Shown here: piece after piece, positions 26,696 through 35,863 of the stretch
How positions within the stretch are numbered: position 1 is the stretch's first letter
Layout of the letters: the number at the start of each line of letters is the position of its first letter
Origin: an uncultured Bacteroidales bacterium
GTDB taxonomy: Bacteria; Bacteroidota; Bacteroidia; Bacteroidales; UBA4417
Assembly (NCBI GenBank): GCA_903879715.1
Contig: CAIRMR010000004.1
Span: 1-58,955 of the forward strand
Length of the DNA stretch: 58,955 nt
Direction of reading: 5' to 3'
Position numbers and translations under genes: made by a program
The notes under the pieces: model-generated
Database searches by the model: none
What the model was told of the DNA's origin: nothing
The model's input: the letters and a program-made list of their open reading frames with translations, nothing else

Positions 26696-27385
26696 ATGAA
26701 AAAGTTGTTTCTTGCTTTATTTGTTGCTATTCCATTATTTGGACTTTGTCAGAGTTATGTTTTTTGTCCTGAGATAAAGACAGAAGTAAAACATGGTTTG
26801 AGTGGCATGGATGTTTCATTTGTTTTTAAAGATAGCAGGGTATATGAAAAGAAATTAAATGAAAAATGCACAAAAACGGAAATATTCAATGAGTTTGCAA
26901 ACTGCTTTTATAGAACTTATCCCGATATAAAAATATCCATACTTGATGAAAATGATTTTGATAAGAATCCAGCAAAGGGCATTTTTACTCTCAAGATAGA
27001 TTTTTTGGACTATGAAGCTACTTTTTATACTGGTATGTATATTGCAAACACTAAATTTTTAGTTAAAATATTTGATAATAGAGATGGTGAATATTTCAAT
27101 CAAGATACTATTATGGGATATGGCAAGCAATTTAATGCGTTAGGTTTTAAAAGCGGAAAAATTGCATTAAATAGCAGTTTTAAAGAAGCGTTTGACAAAT
27201 TTACTTTATTGGCAGATAATCTCAAACTGATGACAAAAAGTCAAAAAAGCGTTAAGCAAGTTACCCCCATTACAAAATCTAAAGCTGACAGACTGCGTGA
27301 ATTAAAACAATTACTTGACGAGAATATCTTAACCCAGGAGGAATACGATAAGGAAAAAAAGAAAATCTTAGATGAAAACGAATGA
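26696..27385 (+). CDS. Secreted protein with C-terminal SHOCT domain
   Basis: A 229-residue protein with a signal peptide (1-19, ending GLCQS). The middle is unrecognised. The last 35 residues (ADRLRELKQLLDENILTQEE onward) form a SHOCT helical hairpin, a short domain common at protein ends in Bacteroidota and thought to mediate oligomerisation. It starts 108 bp after the oxidoreductase. Base use is more AT-rich than the operon, so it may be unrelated to the pigment genes. Confidence 0.75.
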   Translation: MKKLFLALFVAIPLFGLCQSYVFCPEIKTEVKHGLSGMDVSFVFKDSRVYEKKLNEKCTKTEIFNEFANCFYRTYPDIKISILDENDFDKNPAKGIFTLKIDFLDYEATFYTGMYIANTKFLVKIFDNRDGEYFNQDTIMGYGKQFNALGFKSGKIALNSSFKEAFDKFTLLADNLKLMTKSQKSVKQVTPITKSKADRLRELKQLLDENILTQEEYDKEKKKILDENE

Positions 27386-27517
27386 ACCTCCTCACAAATT
27401 TGAAACTACAACAGTACAAGTAAAATTTCTAACCCGACTTTTAAAACGACACTAACTTCGAAGGGTTATGTTAAGTAAGTTTACAAAATATCATTCTAAA
27501 ATATAGTCTGCGAAACA

Positions 27518-29182
27518 ATGAAGAAATTTTTAAAATGGCTTCTAATTGTAATCCTTTGCCTCGCGGTATTAGTAATAGGCTTCTTTGTGTATATCAACTC
27601 CATTTTCAGGCATGAAGCGGAGAAATATTCCTATAAAGAATATAAGATTGAAAAAGTAGATTCCAGTACTTCCCGCATTGGCAACAACTGGCTCCGGAAG
27701 GAACAGCCCGGCATGTATACGCTTTATGTTGAAGGTAAACCATTCGAACGGGGACTTATTGCCGGGCAACTTTCGCGCAGCCTCATTTATAAACAGGAAA
27801 AAGCCTTTGTCGATCAGTTGAAACGGATAGTTCCTTCACATTATTACCTTAATTTCCTGAAATATGTAATCGCGGTATTTGATCTTAACCTTTACCGTTC
27901 AATTCCCGAAGAACGAAAAGCTGAAATCTACGGCATTTCACTTTCCGCTTCTGATACGTTTAACAATATTGCCAGTAATTATCAAAGAATCCTGAATTAC
28001 CACGGAGCGCATGACCTGGGACATATGCTGAGCAACCTGGGAATGGTGGGTTGTACTTCATTTGGCGTTTGGAATGAAAAAACGCCGGATGGTAAATTAC
28101 TTATCGGACGTAATTTCGATTTTTATGTGGGCGACGAATTTGCCAAAGAGAAAATTGTAGCCTTTATCCGTCCCGATTCAGGATATTTTCATGCTTTTGT
28201 AACCTGGGGCGGAATGATGGGAGCCGTTTCGGGAATGAATGAAAAAGGCCTTACCGTCACCATCAATGCCGCCAATTCGGATATTGTGCTTTCCGCGGCA
28301 ACTCCTGTTTCGCTGGTAGCAAGGCAAATTCTTCAATATGCTTCAAATATCGACGAAGCAGTTGCAGTTGCTTCAAAATCTGATGTTTTCGTTTCCGAGC
28401 TTTTTCTTATTGGTTCAGCTGCCGATAACAAAGCGGTGATTATTGAGAAAAGGCCCGGATCGCAGGTGGTATATGAAACAGAAAACAATTATATCATTTC
28501 AGCGAATCATTTTCAAAGCGCGCAAAACGGTTTCTCGGAGGAGGCCAGAAAACAGAAATTGAAAACCGCTTCAGGCTACCGATACAATCGTGTCCTGGAA
28601 TGCCTCAGTCAGCAAAAGCAATTTAACGTACAGGATGTGGTAAAGATACTTCGCGATACGCTTGGTAATCAAGGTAAAAGTATAGGAATAGGAAATGAGA
28701 AAGCCATAAACCAGCTTATAGGCCATCATTCCATTATTTTTTATCCTGAAAAAAGAATGTTCTGGGTGTCTACATCTCCATACCAGCTGGGTGGTTTTGT
28801 TTGTTACGATCTGAATAAAATAGCTGAGAAAAATGCATTGGTGCCAGGTAAAAGATCTGTAATAGATTCAGCTTATATTCAGCCGGACAATGGTTTCCTG
28901 GCAAATGCCTTTCCCCGCTATCAGCAATATTTAAATCTTAGAAAGAAAATATCAGCGCATACCATTAATGCGCAAGGGATTGAACTGTTTATCAGTCTTA
29001 ATCCTGATTATTTCGATGCGTATGAGCAGGCCGGTGACTATTATATGTCTAAAAAACAGTATGATAAAGCGATAACTTCGTATGAGAAGTCTTTGACCTG
29101 TGTTATACCGGGAGAAAAGGAAATTGATCGTATCAGGAAGAAATATTCCGATTGCCAGGGGAAAACAATTAATAGCAACTAA
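27518..29182 (+). CDS. C45/AAT-like Ntn acyltransferase with C-terminal TPR
   Basis: A 554-residue protein with a membrane helix at about 7-27, then an acyl-CoA:6-aminopenicillanate acyltransferase-type Ntn domain. The predicted nucleophile is Cys179 (MVGCTSFGVW), exposed after self-cleavage between Gly178 and Cys179, followed by GRNFDFY and TWGGMMGAVSGMNEKGL. The final residues (about 495-545) contain a TPR-like pair of helices (YEQAGDYYMSKKQYDKAITSY). The family hydrolyses or forms amide bonds. Such proteins recur near Bacteroidota flexirubin-type clusters, so it may transfer the polyene to an amine or cleave such conjugates. Separated by 132 bp from the previous gene. Confidence 0.82.
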   Translation: MKKFLKWLLIVILCLAVLVIGFFVYINSIFRHEAEKYSYKEYKIEKVDSSTSRIGNNWLRKEQPGMYTLYVEGKPFERGLIAGQLSRSLIYKQEKAFVDQLKRIVPSHYYLNFLKYVIAVFDLNLYRSIPEERKAEIYGISLSASDTFNNIASNYQRILNYHGAHDLGHMLSNLGMVGCTSFGVWNEKTPDGKLLIGRNFDFYVGDEFAKEKIVAFIRPDSGYFHAFVTWGGMMGAVSGMNEKGLTVTINAANSDIVLSAATPVSLVARQILQYASNIDEAVAVASKSDVFVSELFLIGSAADNKAVIIEKRPGSQVVYETENNYIISANHFQSAQNGFSEEARKQKLKTASGYRYNRVLECLSQQKQFNVQDVVKILRDTLGNQGKSIGIGNEKAINQLIGHHSIIFYPEKRMFWVSTSPYQLGGFVCYDLNKIAEKNALVPGKRSVIDSAYIQPDNGFLANAFPRYQQYLNLRKKISAHTINAQGIELFISLNPDYFDAYEQAGDYYMSKKQYDKAITSYEKSLTCVIPGEKEIDRIRKKYSDCQGKTINSN

Positions 29183-29237
29183 ATATGAAACCCAAAACCT
29201 AAAAAAACACTTTGCTAAAAACACATAAAGGCTAAGA

Positions 29238-29281
29238 TTTAGGTTAAGATTGAGTGGCTATCCCCTCAACCTCAACCTAAA
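29238..29281 (+). terminator. Long imperfect hairpin after the C45 gene
   Basis: TTTAGGTTAAGATTGAG (29238-29254) pairs with CTCAACCTCAACCTAAA (ending 29281) around a short loop, allowing G-U pairs. No T-run follows, so a Rho-independent terminator is uncertain; it could instead be an mRNA-protecting hairpin or a small repeat. Confidence 0.4.
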
Positions 29282-29375
29282 TTATAAAAGTGTGGAAATT
29301 AACTTGACACGCCAATACAGTCGTGTAACAGAAATCTTTATACTTGCATTTTAAATCATCCTGCAACAAAATATT

Positions 29376-29383
29376 TACGTTTG
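29376..29383 (+). promoter_or_regulatory. Probable -7 box of the ligase gene
   Basis: TACGTTTG matches TAnnTTTG exactly and lies 12 bp before ATG 29395, leaving a very short leader. No clear -33 TTTG is seen at the usual distance. It argues against the longer frame that would start at 29344. Confidence 0.4.
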
Positions 29384-29394
29384 TCCGCTTTATT

Positions 29395-30714
29395 ATGCTT
29401 CCAATCGATAAATTAACTTCCGTTGAAATCTATAACCTTCAGAATGCAAAACTGAAGGAATTACTGGCTTATGTTAACCTGCGATCTCCGTTTTATAAAT
29501 CACTTTTCGGAGAGAAGGGCATTGATGTTTCAACTATCAAAACAATTGAAGACCTGAAATTTCTGCCGACCACTACCAAGGAAGACCTGCAACTTCAGAA
29601 TATGAATTTTCTGTGTGTTCCTAAAAGTGAAATAACGGAATATACTTCTACATCCGGAACATTAGGCGCCCCGGTAACCATAGCCCTTACAACCAATGAT
29701 TTATCCAGGTTAGCTTACAACGAGTACCTTTCCTTTACAGGCACGGGTGCTACCTCAGCCGACATTTTCCAGTTAGCGCTTACCCTGGATAAACAGTTTA
29801 TGGCCGGAATGGCTTATTACCAGGGCGCGGCACGATTAAAAGCCGGAGTCGTACGTACCGGTCCGGGAGCGCCTTCCATGCAGTGGGAAACCATTTTCAG
29901 GGTAAATTCAACAGCCATGGTGGTTGTTCCTTCATTTATTCTGAAATTGATTGAATATGCCCGTGATAATGGCATTGATTACCGGAATTCACCCATGAAA
30001 CGCGCCATCTGCATTGGTGAAAATGTACGGACTGATAATTTCGAGCTCAATACCATCGGGAAGCGGATTAAAGAATTCTGGGATATTGAGTTGTTTTCAA
30101 CGTATGCCTCAACCGAAATGCAGACAGCGTTTACCGAATGCGCGTTTGGTAAAGGCGGGCATATCCACCCGGAACTTCTGATTGCCGAAGTGATTGATGA
30201 TGAAGGAAATCCATTGCCCTTCGGCGAAAAAGGTGAACTCACTGTTACTACTTTAGGTGTCGAAGGCATGCCATTGGTCCGGTATCGCACCGGCGATATT
30301 TGTACCTTAGTCAACCAGCCATGCGAGTGCGGACGTCAGACACTCCGGATTTCCCCTATCCTTGGGCGAAAGCAGCAAATGATCAAGTTTAAAGGCACAT
30401 CGCTCTATCCATCAGTAATTTACGAAATACTGAATTCGAACAGCGATATTATTGATTATGTTCTGGAAGTATCCTCCAACGAACTGGATACCGACGATAT
30501 CCTGATCTGGATTGCCGTAAAAGAACCTTCAGGAAAACTTCTGGCTCAGTTAACTTCATACCTGCACGCTTCATTGAGGGTAATGCCAAAGATAATTTTT
30601 GCTGATATATCCGAAATTCACAAAAAACAACAGTGCGGAATTGGTCGGAAACCATTAAGATTTGTTGATAATCGCAGTAATAAAGAAAATTGGGTTATTT
30701 TACAAATAAAATAG
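29395..30714 (+). CDS. Phenylacetate-CoA ligase-like adenylate-forming enzyme
   Basis: A 439-residue PaaK-like enzyme. The phosphate-binding loop is TSTSGTLGAPV (about 84-94); YASTEMQTAFTEC and the VRYRTGDIC block with the following CECGR metal-binding cysteines are typical of the family. Such enzymes activate aromatic acids with ATP and pass them to CoA or ACP. No other ligase is present in the pigment region, so it is the best candidate for activating 4-coumarate as starter. It has its own promoter box and stands 212 bp beyond the C45 gene. The pathway role is inference. Confidence 0.82.
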   Translation: MLPIDKLTSVEIYNLQNAKLKELLAYVNLRSPFYKSLFGEKGIDVSTIKTIEDLKFLPTTTKEDLQLQNMNFLCVPKSEITEYTSTSGTLGAPVTIALTTNDLSRLAYNEYLSFTGTGATSADIFQLALTLDKQFMAGMAYYQGAARLKAGVVRTGPGAPSMQWETIFRVNSTAMVVVPSFILKLIEYARDNGIDYRNSPMKRAICIGENVRTDNFELNTIGKRIKEFWDIELFSTYASTEMQTAFTECAFGKGGHIHPELLIAEVIDDEGNPLPFGEKGELTVTTLGVEGMPLVRYRTGDICTLVNQPCECGRQTLRISPILGRKQQMIKFKGTSLYPSVIYEILNSNSDIIDYVLEVSSNELDTDDILIWIAVKEPSGKLLAQLTSYLHASLRVMPKIIFADISEIHKKQQCGIGRKPLRFVDNRSNKENWVILQIK

Positions 30715-30739
30715 CCATAATCTTTTCAGGATTATGGCT
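30713..30739 (-). terminator. Terminator hairpin between convergent genes
   Basis: A perfect 10-bp stem AGCCATAATC (30713-30722) / GATTATGGCT (30730-30739) with a 7-base loop. Read on the minus strand it is followed by ATTTTATTTG, a U-rich tail, so it should end the minus-strand gene at 30788. It also overlaps the stop of the ligase gene and may act for that gene too. Confidence 0.65.
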
Positions 30740-30787
30740 CTAAGCAAATAATTGGCTGATACAGTCAAAAGGCTGAATTTTCAACTA

Positions 30788-31393
30788 TTATTTCACAGTA
30801 TTTTTAATAATGTATTTCGCCAGCGCTTTTCCTAATTTGGCATAGGCCTCTGAAATCCGCTCACCGCTGTCAAAATCAAAACCCATAGCATCTGCGCCTG
30901 GAACATCGAAAATAGTAAGTTCAGCAAGTTTGTTTTCAGGGCTACCAGCTGCACTTATTTCCACTTCTACATCAATCTTAGCGGATCTGCGTACTACACC
31001 AACATTAAAGCCGGGTTCGATCATTTTTGTTTTAATCAACAAGGTATATTGGGCAGTAGCGTCGCCTTCTTTAGCTTTGGTGTTAACTTCCTCCAGGTAC
31101 TTATTGAAAAGTTCTTCAAATTTGGGTTCATACCGTGTTTTCCGGTCATTTTTCCAGTTTTCAAGCCATTTGTCGCCTTTTCCCGGCTCTTTTGCATTGT
31201 ATTCGGTGACCTTTTTCTTGATATAGTTGGATTCATCCATATCCCCGACTTTCACATTGTCGTAATAGTATTGCAGATTAATAGCTTTTTCACCTTTTAG
31301 AAATGTGAGGTTCCCACTTACCAATTTGATCTTTTGAGCTTGAGCCAAAAAAACAAGAGAAACGAAGATCATTAAGATTATGCTTTTTTTCAT
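30788..31393 (-). CDS. Secreted protein of unknown function
   Basis: A 201-residue protein with a signal peptide ending AQAQ. The mature part is charged and rich in Lys/Glu, with a LEVTIFDVPGADAMGFDFDSG-like segment (here AELTIFDVPGADAMGFDF) and a C-terminal helix. I do not recognise a characterised domain. It is followed on the same strand, upstream, by another small exported protein (31431), so they may form a two-gene unit with a gap of 37 bp. Confidence 0.7.
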   Translation of the reverse strand: MKKSIILMIFVSLVFLAQAQKIKLVSGNLTFLKGEKAINLQYYYDNVKVGDMDESNYIKKKVTEYNAKEPGKGDKWLENWKNDRKTRYEPKFEELFNKYLEEVNTKAKEGDATAQYTLLIKTKMIEPGFNVGVVRRSAKIDVEVEISAAGSPENKLAELTIFDVPGADAMGFDFDSGERISEAYAKLGKALAKYIIKNTVK

Positions 31394-31430
31394 GATGTAG
31401 ATTATTAAGTGAGGGTTAAATTGATTTATA

Positions 31431-31847
31431 TCAGAATTTGTACGTTAAATTCAACATATGGCTCGCATCCGGCTTAATGTTAAGCGATATGTTGCGATAC
31501 ATGCTCATGTATTTTTTGCTTTTAGATGATCCGATTATCCATAAAGGAATACCACCGCCGGTTAGTGCAATCCCTCCAAGTGTTTCAAAATAACCTGCAA
31601 GCCATTTGCTTGCTGACTCTGAAGATGCATTAGGGTCATAGGAATCATATCCCGAATTCGCCATGGTAGAAATGCCTAAAACTGTGAGTGCTGCTCCACC
31701 AAAGGTCATAACTATGCCTGCTGTTTTCATGTTTGAGTATTTCTCTGCTTTTCTCAGGTAAAGGTCTTTTTCGTATTTGTCTTGTGAAAAACCTGAAAAT
31801 TGTAATAGAAGGAGCGCTAAAGTAAATAAGAAGGTCTTTTTTTTCAT
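31431..31847 (-). CDS. Small exported protein with two hydrophobic segments
   Basis: A 138-residue protein. A signal peptide (about 1-21, ending GFSQ) is followed by a hydrophobic helix TAGIVMTFGGAALTVLGIS and a second GIALTGGGIPLWIIGS. The C-terminus (LNIKPDASHMLNLTYKF) is beta-like and ends in Phe. The pattern is common among uncharacterised Bacteroidota envelope proteins. It is probably cotranscribed with the gene at 30788. The region 31848-32033 beyond it is very AT-rich and shows nothing else. Confidence 0.68.
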   Translation of the reverse strand: MKKKTFLFTLALLLLQFSGFSQDKYEKDLYLRKAEKYSNMKTAGIVMTFGGAALTVLGISTMANSGYDSYDPNASSESASKWLAGYFETLGGIALTGGGIPLWIIGSSKSKKYMSMYRNISLNIKPDASHMLNLTYKF

Positions 31848-32033
31848 AATTTCTAATTTTAAGGTTAATAGGATAAGAAAAGTTTCGACAAATAAATGGT
31901 AATAACTATGCCAAATTTATAAAAAAAACAATGATTAATTATTCATAATATAAAAAGATTATTATAATTTATTTTTAACCATAGTTTCAGTATTCAGTCT
32001 TTTTTTTATCGTCCTCTACTATAGAAGCCTCTT

Positions 32034-32708
32034 TTATTTAAGGGTTTCCGAAAACAGGTCGCGACCCCAGGTGCCGCGTAACCGTTGCATGAGATTTTCT
32101 CTTTCCGGCAGAGGAATAAATCCCTGAACATAAGCTTTGCGGATATCTATAGCCGGATCCGTACCACCCATTGGCATTTTTCGGAGAGAATCAAAAACAA
32201 TGGGTATGAGATCGATGTTGCTATCAATTCGTTTACGGGTGAACTTTCTTAACATCTTGGTTTGAAAAGGATCAGAGGCAATGGCGATACTCGCAAATTT
32301 CAGTTTCCTGGCAAGCTTGTGGGAGAAAAATATATTCTCGGTACTATGCTCGGCTTTTGTTTCGGTATAAATGTTTTCCTTCGGAATTCCGAGTGCTTCA
32401 GCATACATGGCCATAATTTCAGCTTCTATATAAGGCGAGTAAACAGCCGATCCCGAAAACATGATATTTTTAGCTATTCCTTTATCAAATAAAAATTTGG
32501 ACCAATATATCCTGGCTTTCATTATGTTGCTCCATTTCCCGTTTTCTAACGGAACTCCCGGAACTATAATGATATCGTAGCTTTTTTCAGATGCTTTACC
32601 CAATAATTTATCACTCGCTTTCTTTGAAAATGAACACGAATTCAATGTGCAGATAATGCAGAACAACCAAAGAATTATTTGAGGTTTAGTGCGTTTATTC
32701 CAATTCAT
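32034..32708 (-). CDS. SanA/YdcF-like DUF218 lipoprotein
   Basis: A 224-residue protein. The N-terminus ends in a lipobox-like TLNSC, so it is probably a lipoprotein. The DUF218 core shows DIIIVPGVPLENGKWS, a KNIMFSGSAVYSP strand, an E-rich segment with IYTETKAEHSTENI and a SIAIASDPFQTKMLRKF block. Members of this family (ElyC, SanA, YdcF) are linked to envelope integrity; the biochemical activity is not settled. It stands alone on its strand. Confidence 0.8.
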   Translation of the reverse strand: MNWNKRTKPQIILWLFCIICTLNSCSFSKKASDKLLGKASEKSYDIIIVPGVPLENGKWSNIMKARIYWSKFLFDKGIAKNIMFSGSAVYSPYIEAEIMAMYAEALGIPKENIYTETKAEHSTENIFFSHKLARKLKFASIAIASDPFQTKMLRKFTRKRIDSNIDLIPIVFDSLRKMPMGGTDPAIDIRKAYVQGFIPLPERENLMQRLRGTWGRDLFSETLK

Positions 32709-32882
32709 AAATTGCTTATTTAGGTAACTAATTCTTTTCTATTCATGTACAGTAAAGCAATATTAACCATTATAGAACAAAAAATGAAGAAAAAATCCAC
32801 GCTGCACAAAATTAATAACTTTATACCTGCATAAAAGCCTCTAGCCGTACCTCTTCTCCAAGCACTTCAATTTTGATGAAAA

Positions 32883-33998
32883 TCATTTTCTCCAGGCTAA
32901 AGGCGTTTCACCCGTGATTTGTTTGAATTCCCTGCTGAAATTGGATGGTTCGCTGTACCCGCTTTTCATCGCAATGTATGAAATAGGAACTCCGGGATTA
33001 TTGATCATAAGGCTTTTAGCTTCGGTGATGCGAAGCTGGTTTATCCAGCTGTTAAAGTTTTGATTTTCTTCGGTATTGATAAAATTTGACAAGGTGCTTC
33101 GTCCCACATTTACCGATTGCGCAATTTCGATAAGCGTGATGCCCTCTTTTAAATATATTTTACTCTCCAGGATTTTTTGTTTATACAAATCCCAACTCAG
33201 TTTCTTGAAAGTATGATCAATTTCAATTTGCCCATACGTATTCAACGCAGGTTCAATGATGTGATAAATCTTTTTGTAATTAATGAAATTTATAGCAAAA
33301 CCCGTATAGAAAATAACAATAACCGTTGTAAAAATATTATCAAACAGTAAGCTCGGCAGAGTCTGAAAAATGATAGCCATTAAGCCAATGAACAAAGCTG
33401 AAAAGAAAGCAACTTTAATCCAGTTTAATCTGATTGTGCCGGTCTCTGAGAAATAATTGTCAATGGAACTGTTGTATTTTCCTATATCGTGGCTGAATCT
33501 CCGGCTATAATCCAGGATCTGGTAAAGATAAAAAGCGAAAAAAATGATCCGTAAAATTGTTAAAGGTTGTAGGATTTTAAATGCAATATCTGACATCCCA
33601 GTTAATACAGGGTCATGTTGAACCATGATAAGCAAAACATACCCGATCAAAAACAATAAGATAATAAGCCCGTGTATTTTAAATACTGAGTTTCTTTTTT
33701 CGCTTTGATGCGGATTTAAGAGTGTTACCAGAGTATATGAGAATAATAGTGATTGAGTTGAGGAAATTAGTAACCCGGAGAATTTCAAATATTCAGGCTG
33801 ATAATCCGCTAAACCAAGAAATAAAACTGCCGTGCTGATGATAGCCAACAAAATATAGGAAGCCGCCAGTATTCTTGATGAAATTGCATAGTTTTTTAAA
33901 AAATCAATGTCAGGTATGGGAAAAGACAATAGAAGTAACCCTGTAATGTAACCGGAAATAATGAAGGTCAAGTTTATAAACAAGTAATAATAAGTCAC
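32883..33998 (-). CDS. AraC-family regulator with a seven-helix membrane domain
   Basis: A 371-residue protein. The first two thirds contain about seven hydrophobic segments (for example FIISGYITGLLLL and IFTTVIVIFYTGFAINFI). The C-terminal 100 residues form an AraC-type helix-turn-helix domain (ITLIEIAQSVNVGRSTLSNF, then YIAMKSGYSEPSNFSREFK). A membrane sensor joined to a DNA-binding domain suggests that it binds DNA at the membrane in response to an envelope signal. Its targets are unknown. The 217 bp upstream show no gene. Confidence 0.82.
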   Translation of the reverse strand: MTYYYLFINLTFIISGYITGLLLLSFPIPDIDFLKNYAISSRILAASYILLAIISTAVLFLGLADYQPEYLKFSGLLISSTQSLLFSYTLVTLLNPHQSEKRNSVFKIHGLIILLFLIGYVLLIMVQHDPVLTGMSDIAFKILQPLTILRIIFFAFYLYQILDYSRRFSHDIGKYNSSIDNYFSETGTIRLNWIKVAFFSALFIGLMAIIFQTLPSLLFDNIFTTVIVIFYTGFAINFINYKKIYHIIEPALNTYGQIEIDHTFKKLSWDLYKQKILESKIYLKEGITLIEIAQSVNVGRSTLSNFINTEENQNFNSWINQLRITEAKSLMINNPGVPISYIAMKSGYSEPSNFSREFKQITGETPLAWRK

Positions 33999-34215
33999 TA
34001 TAGGTTATGTTTACAAGGTAACTGATGCGGATTGTACAGGTTAAAGTAGCTGATACTGGGTTACATGCTTAATACCTGACTCCAATAAAAGCAGAAGGTT
34101 TAAAATCACCTAAGTGGCGAAAGCGGCGTTTGGTTTATACAAGGTAGGAAACAGTAAGGTTTAAGTGCCAAATTTAGTAAAAATACTGTAATAATAGGAT
34201 GGATGTTTTAATAGT

Positions 34216-34602
34216 TTACTGCGCTTTAAGTATACTGAATTCAATTAGCTCAATCGGCGCTCCATTGTGCTCAATCATCACAACTCTTATTCCATCAGCA
34301 GGGGAATTCGGTTTCGTAATAATATTAAAATCATGACGACTAAGTTCTAAATCTAAATCATCCACCTCAAAGGCAATATGAGGTATTTTTTTAATCAATT
34401 CGTGAACTGTACTGTCAGCTTCATACCGCATCCATTCAATCCCAAATGGGCTGGTAGCGAATCCACCGGCATGAAGTTTAAATTCAGGCAAATAGGTTTC
34501 GTTATTTATCGGTCCCTGAGTGGGAATTCCAATATGATGGTAACGCCACCCCCATTGATTGGTTGCCATAGGCGGCTCGTGGTCTTGCCTTGAACGTATC
34601 AT
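34216..34602 (-). CDS. VOC-superfamily (glyoxalase-like) protein
   Basis: A protein of 128 residues if read from ATG 34602, or 117 if read from MATNQWGW at 34569, which places the first conserved strand WRYHHIGIPT close to the N-terminus. The fold pattern (HHIGIPT, PHIAFEVDDLDLEL, GIRVVMIEHNGAPIELIEF) is that of the vicinal-oxygen-chelate family, with possible metal ligands His and Glu. Substrate unknown; the family ranges from lyases to dioxygenases and resistance proteins. Confidence 0.72.
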   Translation of the reverse strand: MIRSRQDHEPPMATNQWGWRYHHIGIPTQGPINNETYLPEFKLHAGGFATSPFGIEWMRYEADSTVHELIKKIPHIAFEVDDLDLELSRHDFNIITKPNSPADGIRVVMIEHNGAPIELIEFSILKAQ

Positions 34603-34661
34603 AAACAGTGGTTATTGGTGCATTCCTGATTGACGTATATAAAAGCAAGAATAAACTCTGT

Positions 34662-34904
34662 TCAGTTTTTCCTGCTTTTAATAATAATATCAACAATTGA
34701 TAAAATTATTCCGGTTCCGATTAAGCCATAACCTAACAACTTGTTCCCGCCAAAGATTATACCGGCAATGATAAATGCGAAGGCTAGTCCAGCCAGAAAC
34801 GAGAGTTTCTTGTTTCCGTCTTTTTGTGACAGGAATAGCATTATTAAAATAATAATTGCCAGGCCAGCCACAACAAGGAGAATGTTGATCTGTGCTGTTT
34901 CCAT
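34662..34904 (-). CDS. Small membrane protein, three predicted helices
   Basis: An 80-residue protein of which most is hydrophobic: INILLVVAGLAIIILIMLFL, LSFLAGLAFAFIIAGIIF and LLGYGLIGTGIILSIVDIII, ending in a basic KSRKN. No family is recognised. A length this close to three helices and a good ATG make it likely real. It lies 59 bp upstream of the VOC gene on the same strand. Confidence 0.6.
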   Translation of the reverse strand: METAQINILLVVAGLAIIILIMLFLSQKDGNKKLSFLAGLAFAFIIAGIIFGGNKLLGYGLIGTGIILSIVDIIIKSRKN

Positions 34905-35185
34905 AACACCATTTATTGAAATTGTTTTTATAGCATTCTGTTATGCCAATTCCGGATTTTGTATTTTAACAAATATAAGGAATATCCGCGAAATATTATT
35001 CTTGCTCTCTTTAAATATTTTAATGGTAATTAGGTTGATTTCCCGCAGTAAACTATCTCAAAGGTAAAATATGAGTTAACAACCTAGGATTAACTTTTAT
35101 ATCTGGAATATAAACCAGTCCATTGAACCAATTTGCCATCTGTTCGTTTAATATTTGTAATAAATAATTAAACATAATTTTTGTA

Positions 35186-35860
35186 ATGAACTCTGTTGAA
35201 TCAAAACCGAACGTTAAATTTAAATCGGTTAGCATACTCTCGAACACTGAAATTTCGCCCAACGTATTTCTGCTTTCGTTTAAACGTGATTTCGCTTTCA
35301 AAGCCGGGCAGGTGCTGGGAATAGCTGTTTCATCCAATGATGACGCACGGCTTTATAGTATTGCCAGTGGCGAAAACGACGAAAATATCTCGCTTCTGTA
35401 TAATATAAAACCTGGTGGAAAACTCACGCCAAACCTTGCAATATTAAGGCCTGATGATACATTATGGATCACAGTTCCATTTGGCTCATATGCCGGCTCG
35501 GATGAACCTGCTTACTGGATAGCAGCTGGAACCGGTATTGCACCGTTTTACAGCATGTTTCGTTCCGGCTTAGGTTCAGATAAAGTCCTGATTCATGGAT
35601 CACGAACGCTCGACGCTTTTTATTTCAGTGATGAACTGCTTAATGATTTTGGGCCGCGGTATGTTCGCTGTTGTTCGCAGCAGGAAGGTGAAGGCACGTA
35701 TCATGGTCGTGTAACTCAATATCTGGAATCTTTGAATAACCTGCCTGAAGATCAAAAGTACTATCTTTGCGGAAGTGCCGAAATGGTTGTTGAATGCAGG
35801 GAAATACTTCTCAGTAAAGGAATCCCGTTTAGTAACGTAGTGGCCGAAATTTACTTCTAA
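35186..35860 (+). CDS. Ferredoxin/flavodoxin-NADP reductase-like flavoprotein
   Basis: A 224-residue FNR-family protein. The FAD-binding RLYSIAS motif, the phosphate-binding GGKLTPNL region, the NAD(P)-binding AAGTGIAPF and the C-terminal YLCGSAEMV are present, so both cofactor domains are complete. It moves electrons between NAD(P)H and a small carrier. The ATG follows a T-rich TTTTTG with almost no leader. It is followed four bases later by rlmN, so the two are cotranscribed. Confidence 0.83.
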   Translation: MNSVESKPNVKFKSVSILSNTEISPNVFLLSFKRDFAFKAGQVLGIAVSSNDDARLYSIASGENDENISLLYNIKPGGKLTPNLAILRPDDTLWITVPFGSYAGSDEPAYWIAAGTGIAPFYSMFRSGLGSDKVLIHGSRTLDAFYFSDELLNDFGPRYVRCCSQQEGEGTYHGRVTQYLESLNNLPEDQKYYLCGSAEMVVECREILLSKGIPFSNVVAEIYF

Positions 35861-35863
35861 GAA

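Noticed and set aside
6153..30714. Flexirubin cluster proper, with dialkylresorcinol genes
   Set aside because: No DarA-like or DarB (FabH-like) gene is seen in the window, so the resorcinol half cannot be claimed.
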